From Bradyrhizobium sp. ARR65 (lineage in GTDB: Bacteria > Pseudomonadota > Alphaproteobacteria > Rhizobiales > Xanthobacteraceae), in assembly GCF_000472385.1 (NCBI RefSeq), contig NZ_AWZU01000015.1, forward strand, positions 62,001 to 126,000: DNA of 64,000 nt, read 5' to 3'. Below the pieces are notes generated by a model. It saw only the letters and a list, made by a program, of their open reading frames with translations. It did not search any database and was not told the DNA's origin. The first letter of the stretch is position 1. Every line of letters begins with the position of its first letter. This document shows positions 25,769 through 34,225 of this stretch, piece after piece. Position numbers and translations under genes: made by a program.

Positions 25769-26961
25769 GTCTTGCCGCCGCCGATCTCGGCCACGCGCGG
25801 GTTCACCTTGGCGCCGACGCGGGCACGCTGAATTCCGTCAATAATGACGTGGTCGTCGGCGTTAAGCCCCTCCCGGATCACGCGCAGGCCATCGTCAAGC
25901 GGTCCAAGCACGACCGTCTTCGCCTCGACCGTGTTGTCCTCCTTCGCCACGAAGACGATCTTGCGCGACTGGTCGGTCGCAATCGCAGTGTCAGGAATCA
26001 ATAGCGCTTCATAGGGCGAACTGCCGATCAGCCGTACCCGACCGAATTGACCGGGAAGAATAGAGAGATCGTGGTTCGGGATCACCGCGCGGCTACGCAG
26101 CGTGCCGGTGGAGACATCCAGGCGGTTGTCCACAAAGTCCATCTTGCCCTGATGCGAGGGCTTTGTTTCCCCAGTCAACGCCACCTGCACCGGATTGGGC
26201 GTATCGCGCGAGCTCGGCCTCTTGCCCTCGAACCAGAGCCTGTTGTTCTTGAGGTAAGTCGCCTCGTCCACGTCGAAATAGATGTAGATCGGATCGAGCG
26301 ACACGATCGTCGTCAGCAACGTCGAGGCGCCGGTGTCGCTGCCCTGCACGAGATTGCCGACGCTGACGAGGTGGCGGCTGACGCGACCGGTGATCGGCGC
26401 CAGCACATGGGTGAATTCGATGTTGAGCTGCGCCGCCTTCAGCGCGCCCTCGGCCTGCGTCTCGGCGGCGTGCGCCGCCTGCAGCGCCTGGCGGCGTTGG
26501 TCGACAATCTGTTCGGAGACTGCACTGGTCTGGACCAGAGTCAGCCCACGATCGAGCTCACGCTTGGCAAGCTCGGCTTTCGCCCGCGCGTCCGCGAGCT
26601 GGCCGTCCGCCTGTGCCGCAACGGCTTCGAATGGACGCGAGTCGATGACATAGAGCAGGTCGCCGACATGGACCATGTCGCCGTCCTTGAATTCAACATT
26701 GGTGACATAGCCGCCGACGCGGGGGCGCACCTGCACCTCTTCGACAGCCTCGAAGCGGCCGGTGAACTCGTCCCAATCCGTCACGGTTCGTTTGACCGGT
26801 TGCGCGACGGTGACGGCAGGCGCCGGCGTCGCCGCGTTGGCTTGAGGCGGCTTTTGCTCGCAGCCGGCGAGCGCACAGGCCAGCAGTACGATCGCCGATC
26901 CCAACGCGCCATGCCGCAGTCTACCGGGGAGGGTTTTAGTGAAAGGCTTCGATGGCACCAT
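25765..26961 (-). CDS. RND efflux periplasmic adaptor lipoprotein
   Basis: 398 residues from the ATG at 26961. The signal peptide ends in a lipobox, LLACALAGC, so it is probably a lipoprotein of the inner membrane. Mature features are the MFP adaptor ones: a biotinyl-lipoyl half (VQVRPRVGGYVTNVEFKDG), a coiled hairpin (AKAELAKRELDRGLTLVQTS) and the beta-barrel and membrane-proximal parts (SPYEALLIPDTAIATDQSRK). It bridges the pump and an outer-membrane channel. The 330-bp region upstream, shared with the acyl-CoA synthetase gene, holds two inverted repeats that could be operators. Confidence 0.93.
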   Translation of the reverse strand: MVPSKPFTKTLPGRLRHGALGSAIVLLACALAGCEQKPPQANAATPAPAVTVAQPVKRTVTDWDEFTGRFEAVEEVQVRPRVGGYVTNVEFKDGDMVHVGDLLYVIDSRPFEAVAAQADGQLADARAKAELAKRELDRGLTLVQTSAVSEQIVDQRRQALQAAHAAETQAEGALKAAQLNIEFTHVLAPITGRVSRHLVSVGNLVQGSDTGASTLLTTIVSLDPIYIYFDVDEATYLKNNRLWFEGKRPSSRDTPNPVQVALTGETKPSHQGKMDFVDNRLDVSTGTLRSRAVIPNHDLSILPGQFGRVRLIGSSPYEALLIPDTAIATDQSRKIVFVAKEDNTVEAKTVVLGPLDDGLRVIREGLNADDHVIIDGIQRARVGAKVNPRVAEIGGGKT

Positions 26962-27058
26962 TGCTTGCAAAGGCCCCTTCCTCACTATGCCGCAACCAAC
27001 CCGCAAGCCATCAAGACTAAGACAGCTCGTCAGCTATTTCCATACGCGAGTTTTGTGG

Positions 27059-27074
27059 CGCGAATTTATTCGCG
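27059..27074. promoter_or_regulatory. Inverted repeat, candidate operator for the RND pump
   Basis: Arms CGCGAAT and ATTCGCG are separated by TT. It lies 98 bp upstream of the adaptor ATG in the 330-bp divergent region 26962-27291. A short exact dyad in this position would suit a TetR-like repressor, but no regulator gene is adjacent. Confidence 0.35.
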
Positions 27075-27222
27075 TCGGCGGCCATTCGCAGCCGCATATG
27101 GAACCGCCCAACCGTTTCTCTTCGTGGGATGACGAGCTACCGCCAGGTCCTAGCTCCGCCGGCCCCCTGCCGCCGGGCAAGACAGCGTCTTCACACATGA
27201 CGCGGCCGCATCGCTCCGCTAC

Positions 27223-27239
27223 ATTGTTCTTCAAACAAT
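27223..27239. promoter_or_regulatory. Inverted repeat upstream of the acyl-CoA synthetase gene
   Basis: Arms ATTGTT and AACAAT are separated by CTTCA, 53 bp before the ATG of the synthetase gene. It is the AT-richest stretch of the region and could overlap a promoter -10 or be an operator. No further support is visible. Confidence 0.3.
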
Positions 27240-27291
27240 AAAGCGACGCAAAAATCTCTTCGGGAGCAAACGCAAAGGGGGAACGAGGCGA

Positions 27292-28842
27292 ATGTACACC
27301 GGCAAGCACGCGCGTCTGCGGCCGCTGCAACCGGCCTTCATCATGGCATCGACCGGCGAGGCCGTAACCTATCGGGAGCTCGAAGCGCGAGCCAACCGGC
27401 TCGCGCATCTGTTTCGCCAGCATGGGCTCAAGCGCCTCGATCATTATGCGATTTTCATGGAGAACAACAGCCGCTACGTTGAGGCCTGCGGCGCGGGCGA
27501 GCGGTCCGGGCTCTATTTCACCTGCGTGAACTCGTACCTCACGGCGGGCGAGCTCGCCTATATTCTGGAGAACAGCCAATCGCGTATCCTCATCACGTCG
27601 CAGGCAAAGCTCGAGGTCGCGCGCGAGGCGATCAAGCAATGCCCGAGGATCGAGCTGTGCATCGTCGCGGACGGCGCTGGCGAAAGCGCGCGCATCGTTG
27701 GCCTTGAAGCCGCCACGGCGGCGCTGCCCGCAACCCCCATCCCTGACGAATGCGTCGGCACGGCGATGCTTTACTCCTCTGGCACGACAGGGCGGCCGAA
27801 AGGCATTCTCCGGCCGCTGCCGGAGCAGCCGCCGGCGCGGCAATTGCCGCTGTTCGATTTTCTGGAGAAGCTCTGGCAGTACCGCGAAGGCATGATCTAT
27901 CTATCCCCGGCGCCGCTCTATCATTCCGCGCCGCAGGCTGCCGTCAACCTGACCATCCGGGTAGGTGGCACCGCGATTATCATGGAGAGCTTCGATCCCG
28001 AGCGTTACCTCGAGCTCGTCGAGCGGTGGGACGTGACGCATAGCCAGTTGGTGCCGACGATGTTCTCCCGCATGCTGAAGCTGCCGGAGGAGGTGCGCAG
28101 ACGCTACGACACCTCATCGCTGGAGATCGCAATCCATGCCGCGGCGCCCTGCCCGGTGCAGGTCAAGGAGGAAATGATCCGATGGTGGGGGCCGATCATC
28201 CAGGAATATTATGGCGCAACGGAAGGCCTCGGCTTCACCGCCTGCAACAGCGCGGAATGGCTCAAGCATAAGGGCACGGTCGGCAAGGTACTGCTCGGCG
28301 AATTGCATATTCTCGACGAGACCATGCGGGAATGCCCGGCCGGAACGGAAGGCACGGTATGGTTCAAGACGGCTTCGCCGTTCGAATATTTCAACGATCC
28401 TGAAAAGACCAGAGAAGCCCGCTCGCCTGACGGGGCCATGAGCACGGTCGGCGATGTCGGCTATGTCGATGCCGACGGCTATCTCTATCTCACCGACCGT
28501 CGCAGCTTCATGATCATCTCGGGCGGGGTGAACATCTATCCGCAGGAATGCGAGAACCTCCTGATCACCCATCCCAAGATCGCCGACGCCGCGGTGTTCG
28601 GCGTGCCCAACGCCGATCTCGGCGAGGAAGTGAAGGCGGTGGTGCAGCCGATGCCGGGCATAAACCCGTGTGCCGAGCTCGAGGAAGAGCTGATAGCCTT
28701 CTGCAAGCAGTCGCTGGCGCGGCAAAAGGTGCCGCGCTCGATCGATTTCGACAATGAGCTGCCGCGGCTGCCGACCGGAAAACTCTATAAGCGGCTGCTG
28801 CGAGACCGCTATTGGGGCAACAAGAGCTCGCGGATCGTGTGA
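27292..28842 (+). CDS. AMP-forming acyl-CoA synthetase
   Basis: 516 residues; the ATG follows AAGGGGGAACGAGG. The adenylation motif A3 is LYSSGTTGRPKG (near residue 165), A5 is YYGATEG, A7 is STVGDVGYVDADGYLYLTDR and the C-terminal lysine motif A10 is LPRLPTGKLYKRLL. These are the conserved parts of the ANL superfamily; the protein activates a carboxylic acid to acyl-AMP and then acyl-CoA in the cytoplasm. The best general match is the fatty-acyl/aryl-CoA ligases of the FadD/CaiC type. The acid is unknown. It is transcribed alone, away from the efflux pair. Confidence 0.9.
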   Translation: MYTGKHARLRPLQPAFIMASTGEAVTYRELEARANRLAHLFRQHGLKRLDHYAIFMENNSRYVEACGAGERSGLYFTCVNSYLTAGELAYILENSQSRILITSQAKLEVAREAIKQCPRIELCIVADGAGESARIVGLEAATAALPATPIPDECVGTAMLYSSGTTGRPKGILRPLPEQPPARQLPLFDFLEKLWQYREGMIYLSPAPLYHSAPQAAVNLTIRVGGTAIIMESFDPERYLELVERWDVTHSQLVPTMFSRMLKLPEEVRRRYDTSSLEIAIHAAAPCPVQVKEEMIRWWGPIIQEYYGATEGLGFTACNSAEWLKHKGTVGKVLLGELHILDETMRECPAGTEGTVWFKTASPFEYFNDPEKTREARSPDGAMSTVGDVGYVDADGYLYLTDRRSFMIISGGVNIYPQECENLLITHPKIADAAVFGVPNADLGEEVKAVVQPMPGINPCAELEEELIAFCKQSLARQKVPRSIDFDNELPRLPTGKLYKRLLRDRYWGNKSSRIV

Positions 28843-28850
28843 GCGAGGAC

Positions 28851-28934
28851 GCCGTCATTCCGGGCGGTGCGAAGCACCGAACCCGGAATGACGGGAGTTC
28901 CGGGTTCCGCCCTGTCGAGCGGCCTCGGAATGAG
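28851..28934. repeat. Interspersed palindromic repeat, family B
   Basis: GCCGTCATTCCGGG, then a small GGTGCGAAGCACC hairpin and CCCGGAATGACGGG, followed by a second half-copy ending CTCGGAATGAG. It lies between the convergent synthetase and YbfB-like genes. Confidence 0.85.
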
Positions 28935-28944
28935 AAGCGTCGGC

Positions 28945-30120
28945 TCAAGCCTTCACCTCGCCGTCCGATCCGCGACCCAAAAACAACAGGGCGATATTCC
29001 CGGCGACCAGGCTCGCCGCCGCGATCACGCTGGCCCAAGCAAAAGCATGATCCGATCGGCCGAACAGGCTCACCGTCAACGGTCCTGCGATCTGGCCGGC
29101 ACCGAACGCCGCGGTCATGACGCCGACCGCCAGCGAGGCCGGTGCGCCGCCAAGCCGCAAGGCTTCCTTGATGCCGGCCATGGTGATGACGACAAACGTG
29201 CCGCCGACGCAAACGGCCGAGATCAACAGGGTCGAGAGGTTCAGCCACAGCCCCGGTGCCAGCACGCCGGCGGCGAGCACCCATTTCGCCCGAACCCATA
29301 ATTGCCGCGGCGCAAGCCCACGAAACAGCCAGGCACTGACGACCGTCGAAGCCGCGGCGGCTACCCCGAACACCGGCCAGATCAAGCCGAACATCGCGGG
29401 ATCATCGATATAGCCGCGCGCCAGGGCCGGAAGGAACGTCGCCGGGATGATGTAGCCGAAGCCGAAGGTGGCGTAGCAGGCCGCGGCAACAAGCGCCGGA
29501 CGCGGCAGCGCCGGACGTTGCTCTGCAGCCGGACGCGATAGGGCCGCAACGTCGGCACCAAGCTTCCGCCACAGCAGGCCCGCCAGCAGAAGCGCGACCA
29601 CGCCGAGCGCGATCCAGGTCGCCCGCGAGCCCCACGCATCGAGGCCGGCCGCGAGACCGAACAGGCCGGCAAACGCGATGCCGATCCCGACGCCGGAGAA
29701 AACGTGACCGGACCATTCCTCCCGGCCGTGGCGCGCGAGAATCGGCATCGCCCAAGCGGACGTGCCGACCAGCACGAAGGCGCTGGCAACACCGGCGAGA
29801 AACCGCAAGGCAAGCCACACCGTCTCGGAGCCGCAAAGCCCCATCGCGAGCGTGAACAGGCCGACGCTCAAGAGGCCCCAACGGATGGCGAAGGCGGGTG
29901 CGGGCGTAAGCATAATGCAAATGAGCGCGCCGATGAGATAGCCGACATAATTGCCTGTGGCGAGCCAACCGCCCGCGGTCAGCGTCAGCCCCGCATCCTG
30001 CTGCATCAGCGGCAGGATCGGCGTCAGCGAGAAGCGCCCGATGCCCATGGCGCTGGCCAGCGCCACGAGCCCGATCAGGGCGGCGGCCGCGGCGGAAGGC
30101 TCAAGCTTTTTTCCGGTCAT
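28945..30120 (-). CDS. YbfB/YjiJ-family MFS transporter
   Basis: 391 residues from the ATG at 30120 (MTGKKLEPS); longer frames upstream run through the divergent promoter. The first helix with ASAMGIGRFSLTPILPLM is the signature of the YbfB/YjiJ group of MFS proteins. About 12 membrane segments follow. Substrate unknown. A LysR gene is divergent 85 bp away with a palindrome between, so the transporter is likely controlled by that regulator, a common arrangement for effector export or uptake. Confidence 0.88.
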   Translation of the reverse strand: MTGKKLEPSAAAAALIGLVALASAMGIGRFSLTPILPLMQQDAGLTLTAGGWLATGNYVGYLIGALICIMLTPAPAFAIRWGLLSVGLFTLAMGLCGSETVWLALRFLAGVASAFVLVGTSAWAMPILARHGREEWSGHVFSGVGIGIAFAGLFGLAAGLDAWGSRATWIALGVVALLLAGLLWRKLGADVAALSRPAAEQRPALPRPALVAAACYATFGFGYIIPATFLPALARGYIDDPAMFGLIWPVFGVAAAASTVVSAWLFRGLAPRQLWVRAKWVLAAGVLAPGLWLNLSTLLISAVCVGGTFVVITMAGIKEALRLGGAPASLAVGVMTAAFGAGQIAGPLTVSLFGRSDHAFAWASVIAAASLVAGNIALLFLGRGSDGEVKA

Positions 30121-30146
30121 GCCCACTCGATTAGCGCACGCGCATG

Positions 30147-30161
30147 TTCTATGATATAGAA
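30147..30161. promoter_or_regulatory. LysR-type T-N11-A palindromic operator
   Basis: TTCTATGATATAGAA is a 15-bp exact dyad (TTCTAT/ATAGAA around GAT) of the LysR box form T-N11-A. It lies 27 bp before the MFS start and 45 bp before the LysR start, in their 85-bp shared region, as expected for an autoregulated divergent pair. Confidence 0.75.
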
Positions 30162-30205
30162 AATTCTGACCAGACTTATTCGCCGAAATAGAACGGAGCG
30201 CGCGG

Positions 30206-31081
30206 ATGAACTTCGCCGACCTGCAAGTGTTCAAGAGCGTCGTCGAGGAGGGCGGCGTGATCCGGGCTGCCAGCAAGCTGCACCGTGTACCCTCCGCCGT
30301 CACCACGCGGATCAAGCAGCTCGAGGCGTCCATGGGCGTGAAACTGTTTCATCGCGACAAGCAGCGACTGCACCTCTCGCCCGCCGGCGAATTGCTGCTG
30401 GACTATGCCGATCGGCTGATCCGGCTCTCAGATGAGGCGCGCGATGTCGTCTCAGGAACGAAGCCGCGCGGCGTGCTCAGGCTCGGCGCGCTGGAAAGCA
30501 CGACGGCAAGCCGGCTGCCGCCGATCCTTGCCGGCTTTCACGCCCGCTACAAGGACGTGAGGCTCGAGCTCATCACCGGCACGAATGATGCGCTGTTGAA
30601 ACAGCTCGCGGAGCGGCAGCTCGATGCGGCCTTCATCGCCGAATCGCCGCCGGCGAAGGCGTTCGAACATATTCCGGTCTTTGCCGAGCGGCTGACCCTG
30701 ATTTCGAGCCTGGATCACCCGCCGATCAGGCGTGCAAGCGATGTCGAGGGCGCCTCCCTGATCGCGTTTCCGGAAGGTTGCGCCTATCGGCGGGTGCTGC
30801 AGCGCTGGCTCGGCCGTGACAGTCTTGTGACCTTCCGCGTGCTGGAATTGTCATCTTATCATGCCATCGTCGCCTGCGTGACGGCCGGCGCTGGCATCGC
30901 GCTGATGCCGGAATCGGTGCTTGACGTCATCCCGCAGGCCAAAGTGCAGCGGCATGCGATCCCGAAAGCGCAGGCCCAGATCACGACGCCGTTGGTCTGG
31001 CGCCGCGGCGAGATTTCCCCCTCGGTGCTCGCATTGCGCACGCTGCTCGCCTCCATGCCCCAGCAAAGGCGCGCGGCCTGA
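30206..31081 (+). CDS. LysR-family transcriptional regulator
   Basis: 291 residues. The N-terminal winged helix-turn-helix (residues about 1-60: MNFADLQVFKSVVEEGGVI, then VTTRIKQLEASMGVKLFHR) and the effector-binding domain (about 90-285, with GVLRLGALESTTASRLPPIL) are typical. SAVTTRIKQLE is the recognition helix; the usual S-Q-S-A/V-S of many members is replaced by PSAVTTRI as in the CysB/PtxR-like branch. It is divergent from the YbfB-like transporter with a perfect T-N11-A dyad between, and probably regulates it. The inducer is unknown. Confidence 0.93.
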   Translation: MNFADLQVFKSVVEEGGVIRAASKLHRVPSAVTTRIKQLEASMGVKLFHRDKQRLHLSPAGELLLDYADRLIRLSDEARDVVSGTKPRGVLRLGALESTTASRLPPILAGFHARYKDVRLELITGTNDALLKQLAERQLDAAFIAESPPAKAFEHIPVFAERLTLISSLDHPPIRRASDVEGASLIAFPEGCAYRRVLQRWLGRDSLVTFRVLELSSYHAIVACVTAGAGIALMPESVLDVIPQAKVQRHAIPKAQAQITTPLVWRRGEISPSVLALRTLLASMPQQRRAA

Positions 31082-31100
31082 CTTCAAAGACGGAAATCGG

Positions 31101-31134
31101 CCGGGCCGTAGCCGAAAGGCTCGGGGGAACCCGG
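31101..31134. other. Structured RNA-like hairpin after the LysR gene
   Basis: CCGGG (31101-31105) and CCCGG (31130-31134) can close a stem around AGCC-GAAA-GGCT, a GNRA tetraloop hairpin. It begins 20 nt after the regulator stop codon and could be a transcript end or a repeat fragment. There is no T-run. The 31082-31419 gap otherwise holds the inverted repeat at 31201 and the importer promoter region; no gene was seen there. Confidence 0.3.
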
Positions 31135-31200
31135 CATCCATGCATCAAAAGAACCTATGAAGAAAAAATGACGCGGCCATGAGCGCGGTTCATGTCGCTG

Positions 31201-31237
31201 CACGATGCACTGCGGGATAACCGCATTGCACATCGTG
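31201..31237. promoter_or_regulatory. Long imperfect inverted repeat upstream of the peptide ABC operon
   Basis: Outer arms CACGATG and CATCGTG and inner arms TGCGG and CCGCA form a 37-bp dyad around GATAA. It is 183 bp before the binding-protein ATG. It may be an operator for the importer or an mRNA hairpin; no regulator gene is tied to it. Confidence 0.4.
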
Positions 31238-31419
31238 AAAGACGATCACGCGTCCGGCGGACCGATGTACGTTGGATCAGTGTGACCTGCACGCATCTGC
31301 ATTCATCCAAATTGCCGATGTGACCTCACGCCTCACCCGGTTGCCTATGCTGGCGACGCTGGCTATCGTCGCCGCCTCATCGGCCGGCCAAAAAAGGCTG
31401 AGAGTTCAGGGAGGAATGC

Positions 31420-33018
31420 ATGCGGAGCGTTTGCGCGCTGGCCGTCACGGCGGCTTTGTCCTTGTTGGCGATGACGGCGGGCGTGCATGCGCAAGAGCCG
31501 AAGCAAGGCGGTATCCTGCGGATCTATCATCGCGACAGTCCCGGCAGCGCTTCCATCCATGAGGGCGCGACCTATTCGGTCAACGTCCCCTTCATGCCGG
31601 TCTTCAACAATCTCGTCATCTATAAGCAGGACGTACCGCAGAACAGCATGGACTCCATCGTTCCGGACCTGGCCGAAAGCTGGGCATGGAGCGCGGACAA
31701 CAAGACGCTCACCTTCAAATTGCGGCAGGGCGTCAAATGGCACGACGGCAAGCCCTTTACCTCGGCCGACGTGAAATGCACCTTCGACATGCTGATGGGT
31801 AAGTCGCCGCAGAAATTCCGCCAGAACCCGCGCAAGGCCTGGTACGAGCAGGTCAACGAAGTCACCACCAACGGCGACTATGAGGCCTCCTTCCACCTGA
31901 AGCGGCCGCAGCCTTCGCTGCTGGCATTGCTCGCCTCCGGCTACACGCCGATCTATCCCTGCCATGTATCTCCGGCGGAAATGCGCACGCACCCGATCGG
32001 CACCGGGCCGTTCAAATTCGTCGAATTCAAAGCCAATGAATCGATCAAGCTGACGCGCAACCCGGATTATTGGAAGAAGGGCCTCCCGCATCTCGACGGC
32101 ATCGAGTTCACCATCATCCCGAACCGCTCGACCGCGATCCTCGCCTTCGTGGCCGGCAAATTCGACATGACCTTCCCGACGGAGGTATCGATCCCGCTGC
32201 TCAAGGACGTCAAGTCGCAGGCGCCGAACGCGGTCTGCAAGGTTGAGCCCAACAACGTCTCGACCAATATCATCATCAACTCGACCAGCCCGCCCTTCGA
32301 CAACCCCGATATTCGCCGCGCCCTGGCGCTGGCGCTCGACCGCAAGGCGTTCATCGACATCCTGTTCGAAGGCCAAGGCGACATCGGCGGTTCCATGCTG
32401 CCGGCGCCGGCCGGCCTGTGGTCGATGCCGAAGGAGATGATGGAGCAGATCCCGGGCTACGGCCCCGATGTCAAAGCCAACCGCGAAGAGGCGCGCAAGC
32501 TGATGCAGAAGGCCGGCTACGGTCCGGACAAGCATCTCGCGGTCAGGGTTTCCACCCGCAACATTCCGGTCTATCGTGATCCCGCGGTGATCCTGATCGA
32601 CCAGCTCAAGAGCATCTATATCGATGGCGAACTCGATGTGGTCGAGACCGCCAACTGGTTCCCGAAGATCGCGCGCAAGGATTACGCGCTGGGGCTGAAC
32701 CTCACCGGCAACGCCGTCGACGATCCCGACCAGTCCTTCTACGAAAACTATTCCTGCGGCTCCGAGCGCAACTACACCAATTACTGCAACAAGGACATCG
32801 AGAAGCTGTTCGACGTGCAGTCGCAGGAGACCGACATCAACAAGCGCAAGAAGCTGGTCTGGGAGATCGACAAGAAGCTGCAGGAGGACGTGGCACGGCC
32901 GATCATCTTTTACGCCCGCACCGGCACGTGCTGGCAGCCCTATGTCAAGGGCGTCACCGTGATGGTGAACAGTTCCTACAACGGCTACCGCTACGAGGAC
33001 GTGTGGCTGGATAAGTGA
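31420..33018 (+). CDS. Peptide/opine-type ABC substrate-binding protein (SBP_bac_5)
   Basis: 532 residues, with the ATG 6 nt after GGGAGG. A signal peptide (AALSLLAMTAGVHAQ) is followed by the family-5 binding protein fold: GGILRIYHRDSP at the start and LTFKLRQGVKWHDGKPFTSA in the middle, the classic signature of this group (DppA/OppA). IGTGPFKFVEFKANESIKLT is the next conserved block. It delivers a peptide, opine or similar ligand to the permeases encoded next. The 248-bp gap to the first permease holds a palindromic repeat, which may lower downstream transcript levels relative to the binding protein. Confidence 0.93.
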   Translation: MRSVCALAVTAALSLLAMTAGVHAQEPKQGGILRIYHRDSPGSASIHEGATYSVNVPFMPVFNNLVIYKQDVPQNSMDSIVPDLAESWAWSADNKTLTFKLRQGVKWHDGKPFTSADVKCTFDMLMGKSPQKFRQNPRKAWYEQVNEVTTNGDYEASFHLKRPQPSLLALLASGYTPIYPCHVSPAEMRTHPIGTGPFKFVEFKANESIKLTRNPDYWKKGLPHLDGIEFTIIPNRSTAILAFVAGKFDMTFPTEVSIPLLKDVKSQAPNAVCKVEPNNVSTNIIINSTSPPFDNPDIRRALALALDRKAFIDILFEGQGDIGGSMLPAPAGLWSMPKEMMEQIPGYGPDVKANREEARKLMQKAGYGPDKHLAVRVSTRNIPVYRDPAVILIDQLKSIYIDGELDVVETANWFPKIARKDYALGLNLTGNAVDDPDQSFYENYSCGSERNYTNYCNKDIEKLFDVQSQETDINKRKKLVWEIDKKLQEDVARPIIFYARTGTCWQPYVKGVTVMVNSSYNGYRYEDVWLDK

Positions 33019-33078
33019 GCGGCGGCAAAGGGAATAAGCGGAACGATCCCATCACGGCCAGGCGCTCAATCTATCCCC

Positions 33079-33191
33079 GTCATCCTGAGGCGGCCGCAAA
33101 GCGGCCGTCTCGAACGATGTACGGCCCCGGTGCTGCAGCGGCGGCCGTCCATCCTTCGAGGCTCACTTCGTGAGCACCTCCAGGATGACGG
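33079..33191. repeat. Interspersed palindromic repeat, family C
   Basis: It starts GTCATCCTGAGG and ends CCTCCAGGATGACGG, with GGCCGC-AAA-GCGGCC and CTCACTTCGTGAG arms and CATCCTTCGAGGCTC in the middle. It lies inside an operon between the binding-protein and permease genes. A second family C copy is at 60431. Confidence 0.88.
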
Positions 33192-33266
33192 ATTGAGATC
33201 GGAGCCAGTTTTGAAGCAGGAAACGAAGCTGCAGTCGCGCCGCGAACCTCAACAGGAGTAGGCCAA

Positions 33267-34214
33267 TTGTTTGCTTACATCGTGCGACGCCTTGCGTTGA
33301 TGCTCGTGACCCTGTTCGGGATATCGATCGTCATCTTCTTTCTGCTGCGCATCGTTCCCGGCAACATCGTGGATATCCTGTTCGCCGCGGCCGGCTATGT
33401 CGATCCCTCCGACAAGGTCGAGCTGGAGCGTCAGCTCGGCGTCGACCAGCCGTTGATCCTGCAATATCTGCACTGGATCGGCGGGCTGCTGCATGGCGAC
33501 CTTGGTTATTCTTATGTCTCCGAAAAGCCCGCGCTGGACGAAATCCTGCCGCGGATTCCGATCACGGCGCGCCTGGCCGGGATGGCACTGTTGTTTTCGG
33601 CGTCCGTCGGCATTCCGCTCGGTGTGATCAGCGCGGTGAAGCAGGGGTCGCGGCTCGACTACGTCTTGCGCGTGGTCAGCCTCAGCGGGCTGTCGCTGCC
33701 CTCGTTCTGGCTCGGGCTTCTGATCCTGACCGCGTCGGTCGCGATGTTCGGCGACATCCCGATCTTCAACCCCAACCCCAAGACCTGGGGCGAGCTGTTT
33801 GCGACCTACTGCATCCCGGCCATGGCCGTCGGCTTCCGCAGTTCGGCCCTGACCATGCGCATCACCCGTTCCTCGATGCTGGAGGTGCTGCGGCAGGACT
33901 ATATCCGCACCGCGCGCGCCAAGGGCGCCTCCGATGCTTCGGTCAATTTCCATCATGCGCTGAAGAATGCGATCCTGCCTGTGATCACCGTGGTCGGCAT
34001 CGAGGCGGCATTCCTGATCGGCGGACTCATCGTCACCGAAACCGTGTTCAACATTCCCGGCGTTGCGCGCTTCCTGGTCGAGGCGATCCGCTGGCGCGAC
34101 TATCCGATCGTGCAGAATCTCGTGATGTTCATCGCCGTCGTGGTCGTGCTGGCAAACTTCACGGTGGACATGCTCTACGCCGTGTTCGACCCGCGCATCC
34201 GCTATTCGGACTGA
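33267..34214 (+). CDS. ABC permease, DppB/OppB type
   Basis: 315 residues from a TTG at 33267 preceded by CAGGAGTAGG. It starts FAYIVRRLALMLVTLFGISI, the first helix typical of DppB-like proteins, and has five to six membrane segments. YIRTARAKGASDASVNFHHA followed by LKNAILPVITVVG is the EAA loop that contacts the ATPase. It forms the membrane channel with the next permease. A TTG start also occurs in the following gene. Confidence 0.94.
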   Translation: MFAYIVRRLALMLVTLFGISIVIFFLLRIVPGNIVDILFAAAGYVDPSDKVELERQLGVDQPLILQYLHWIGGLLHGDLGYSYVSEKPALDEILPRIPITARLAGMALLFSASVGIPLGVISAVKQGSRLDYVLRVVSLSGLSLPSFWLGLLILTASVAMFGDIPIFNPNPKTWGELFATYCIPAMAVGFRSSALTMRITRSSMLEVLRQDYIRTARAKGASDASVNFHHALKNAILPVITVVGIEAAFLIGGLIVTETVFNIPGVARFLVEAIRWRDYPIVQNLVMFIAVVVVLANFTVDMLYAVFDPRIRYSD

Positions 34215-34225
34215 AGGAGTTTTGC

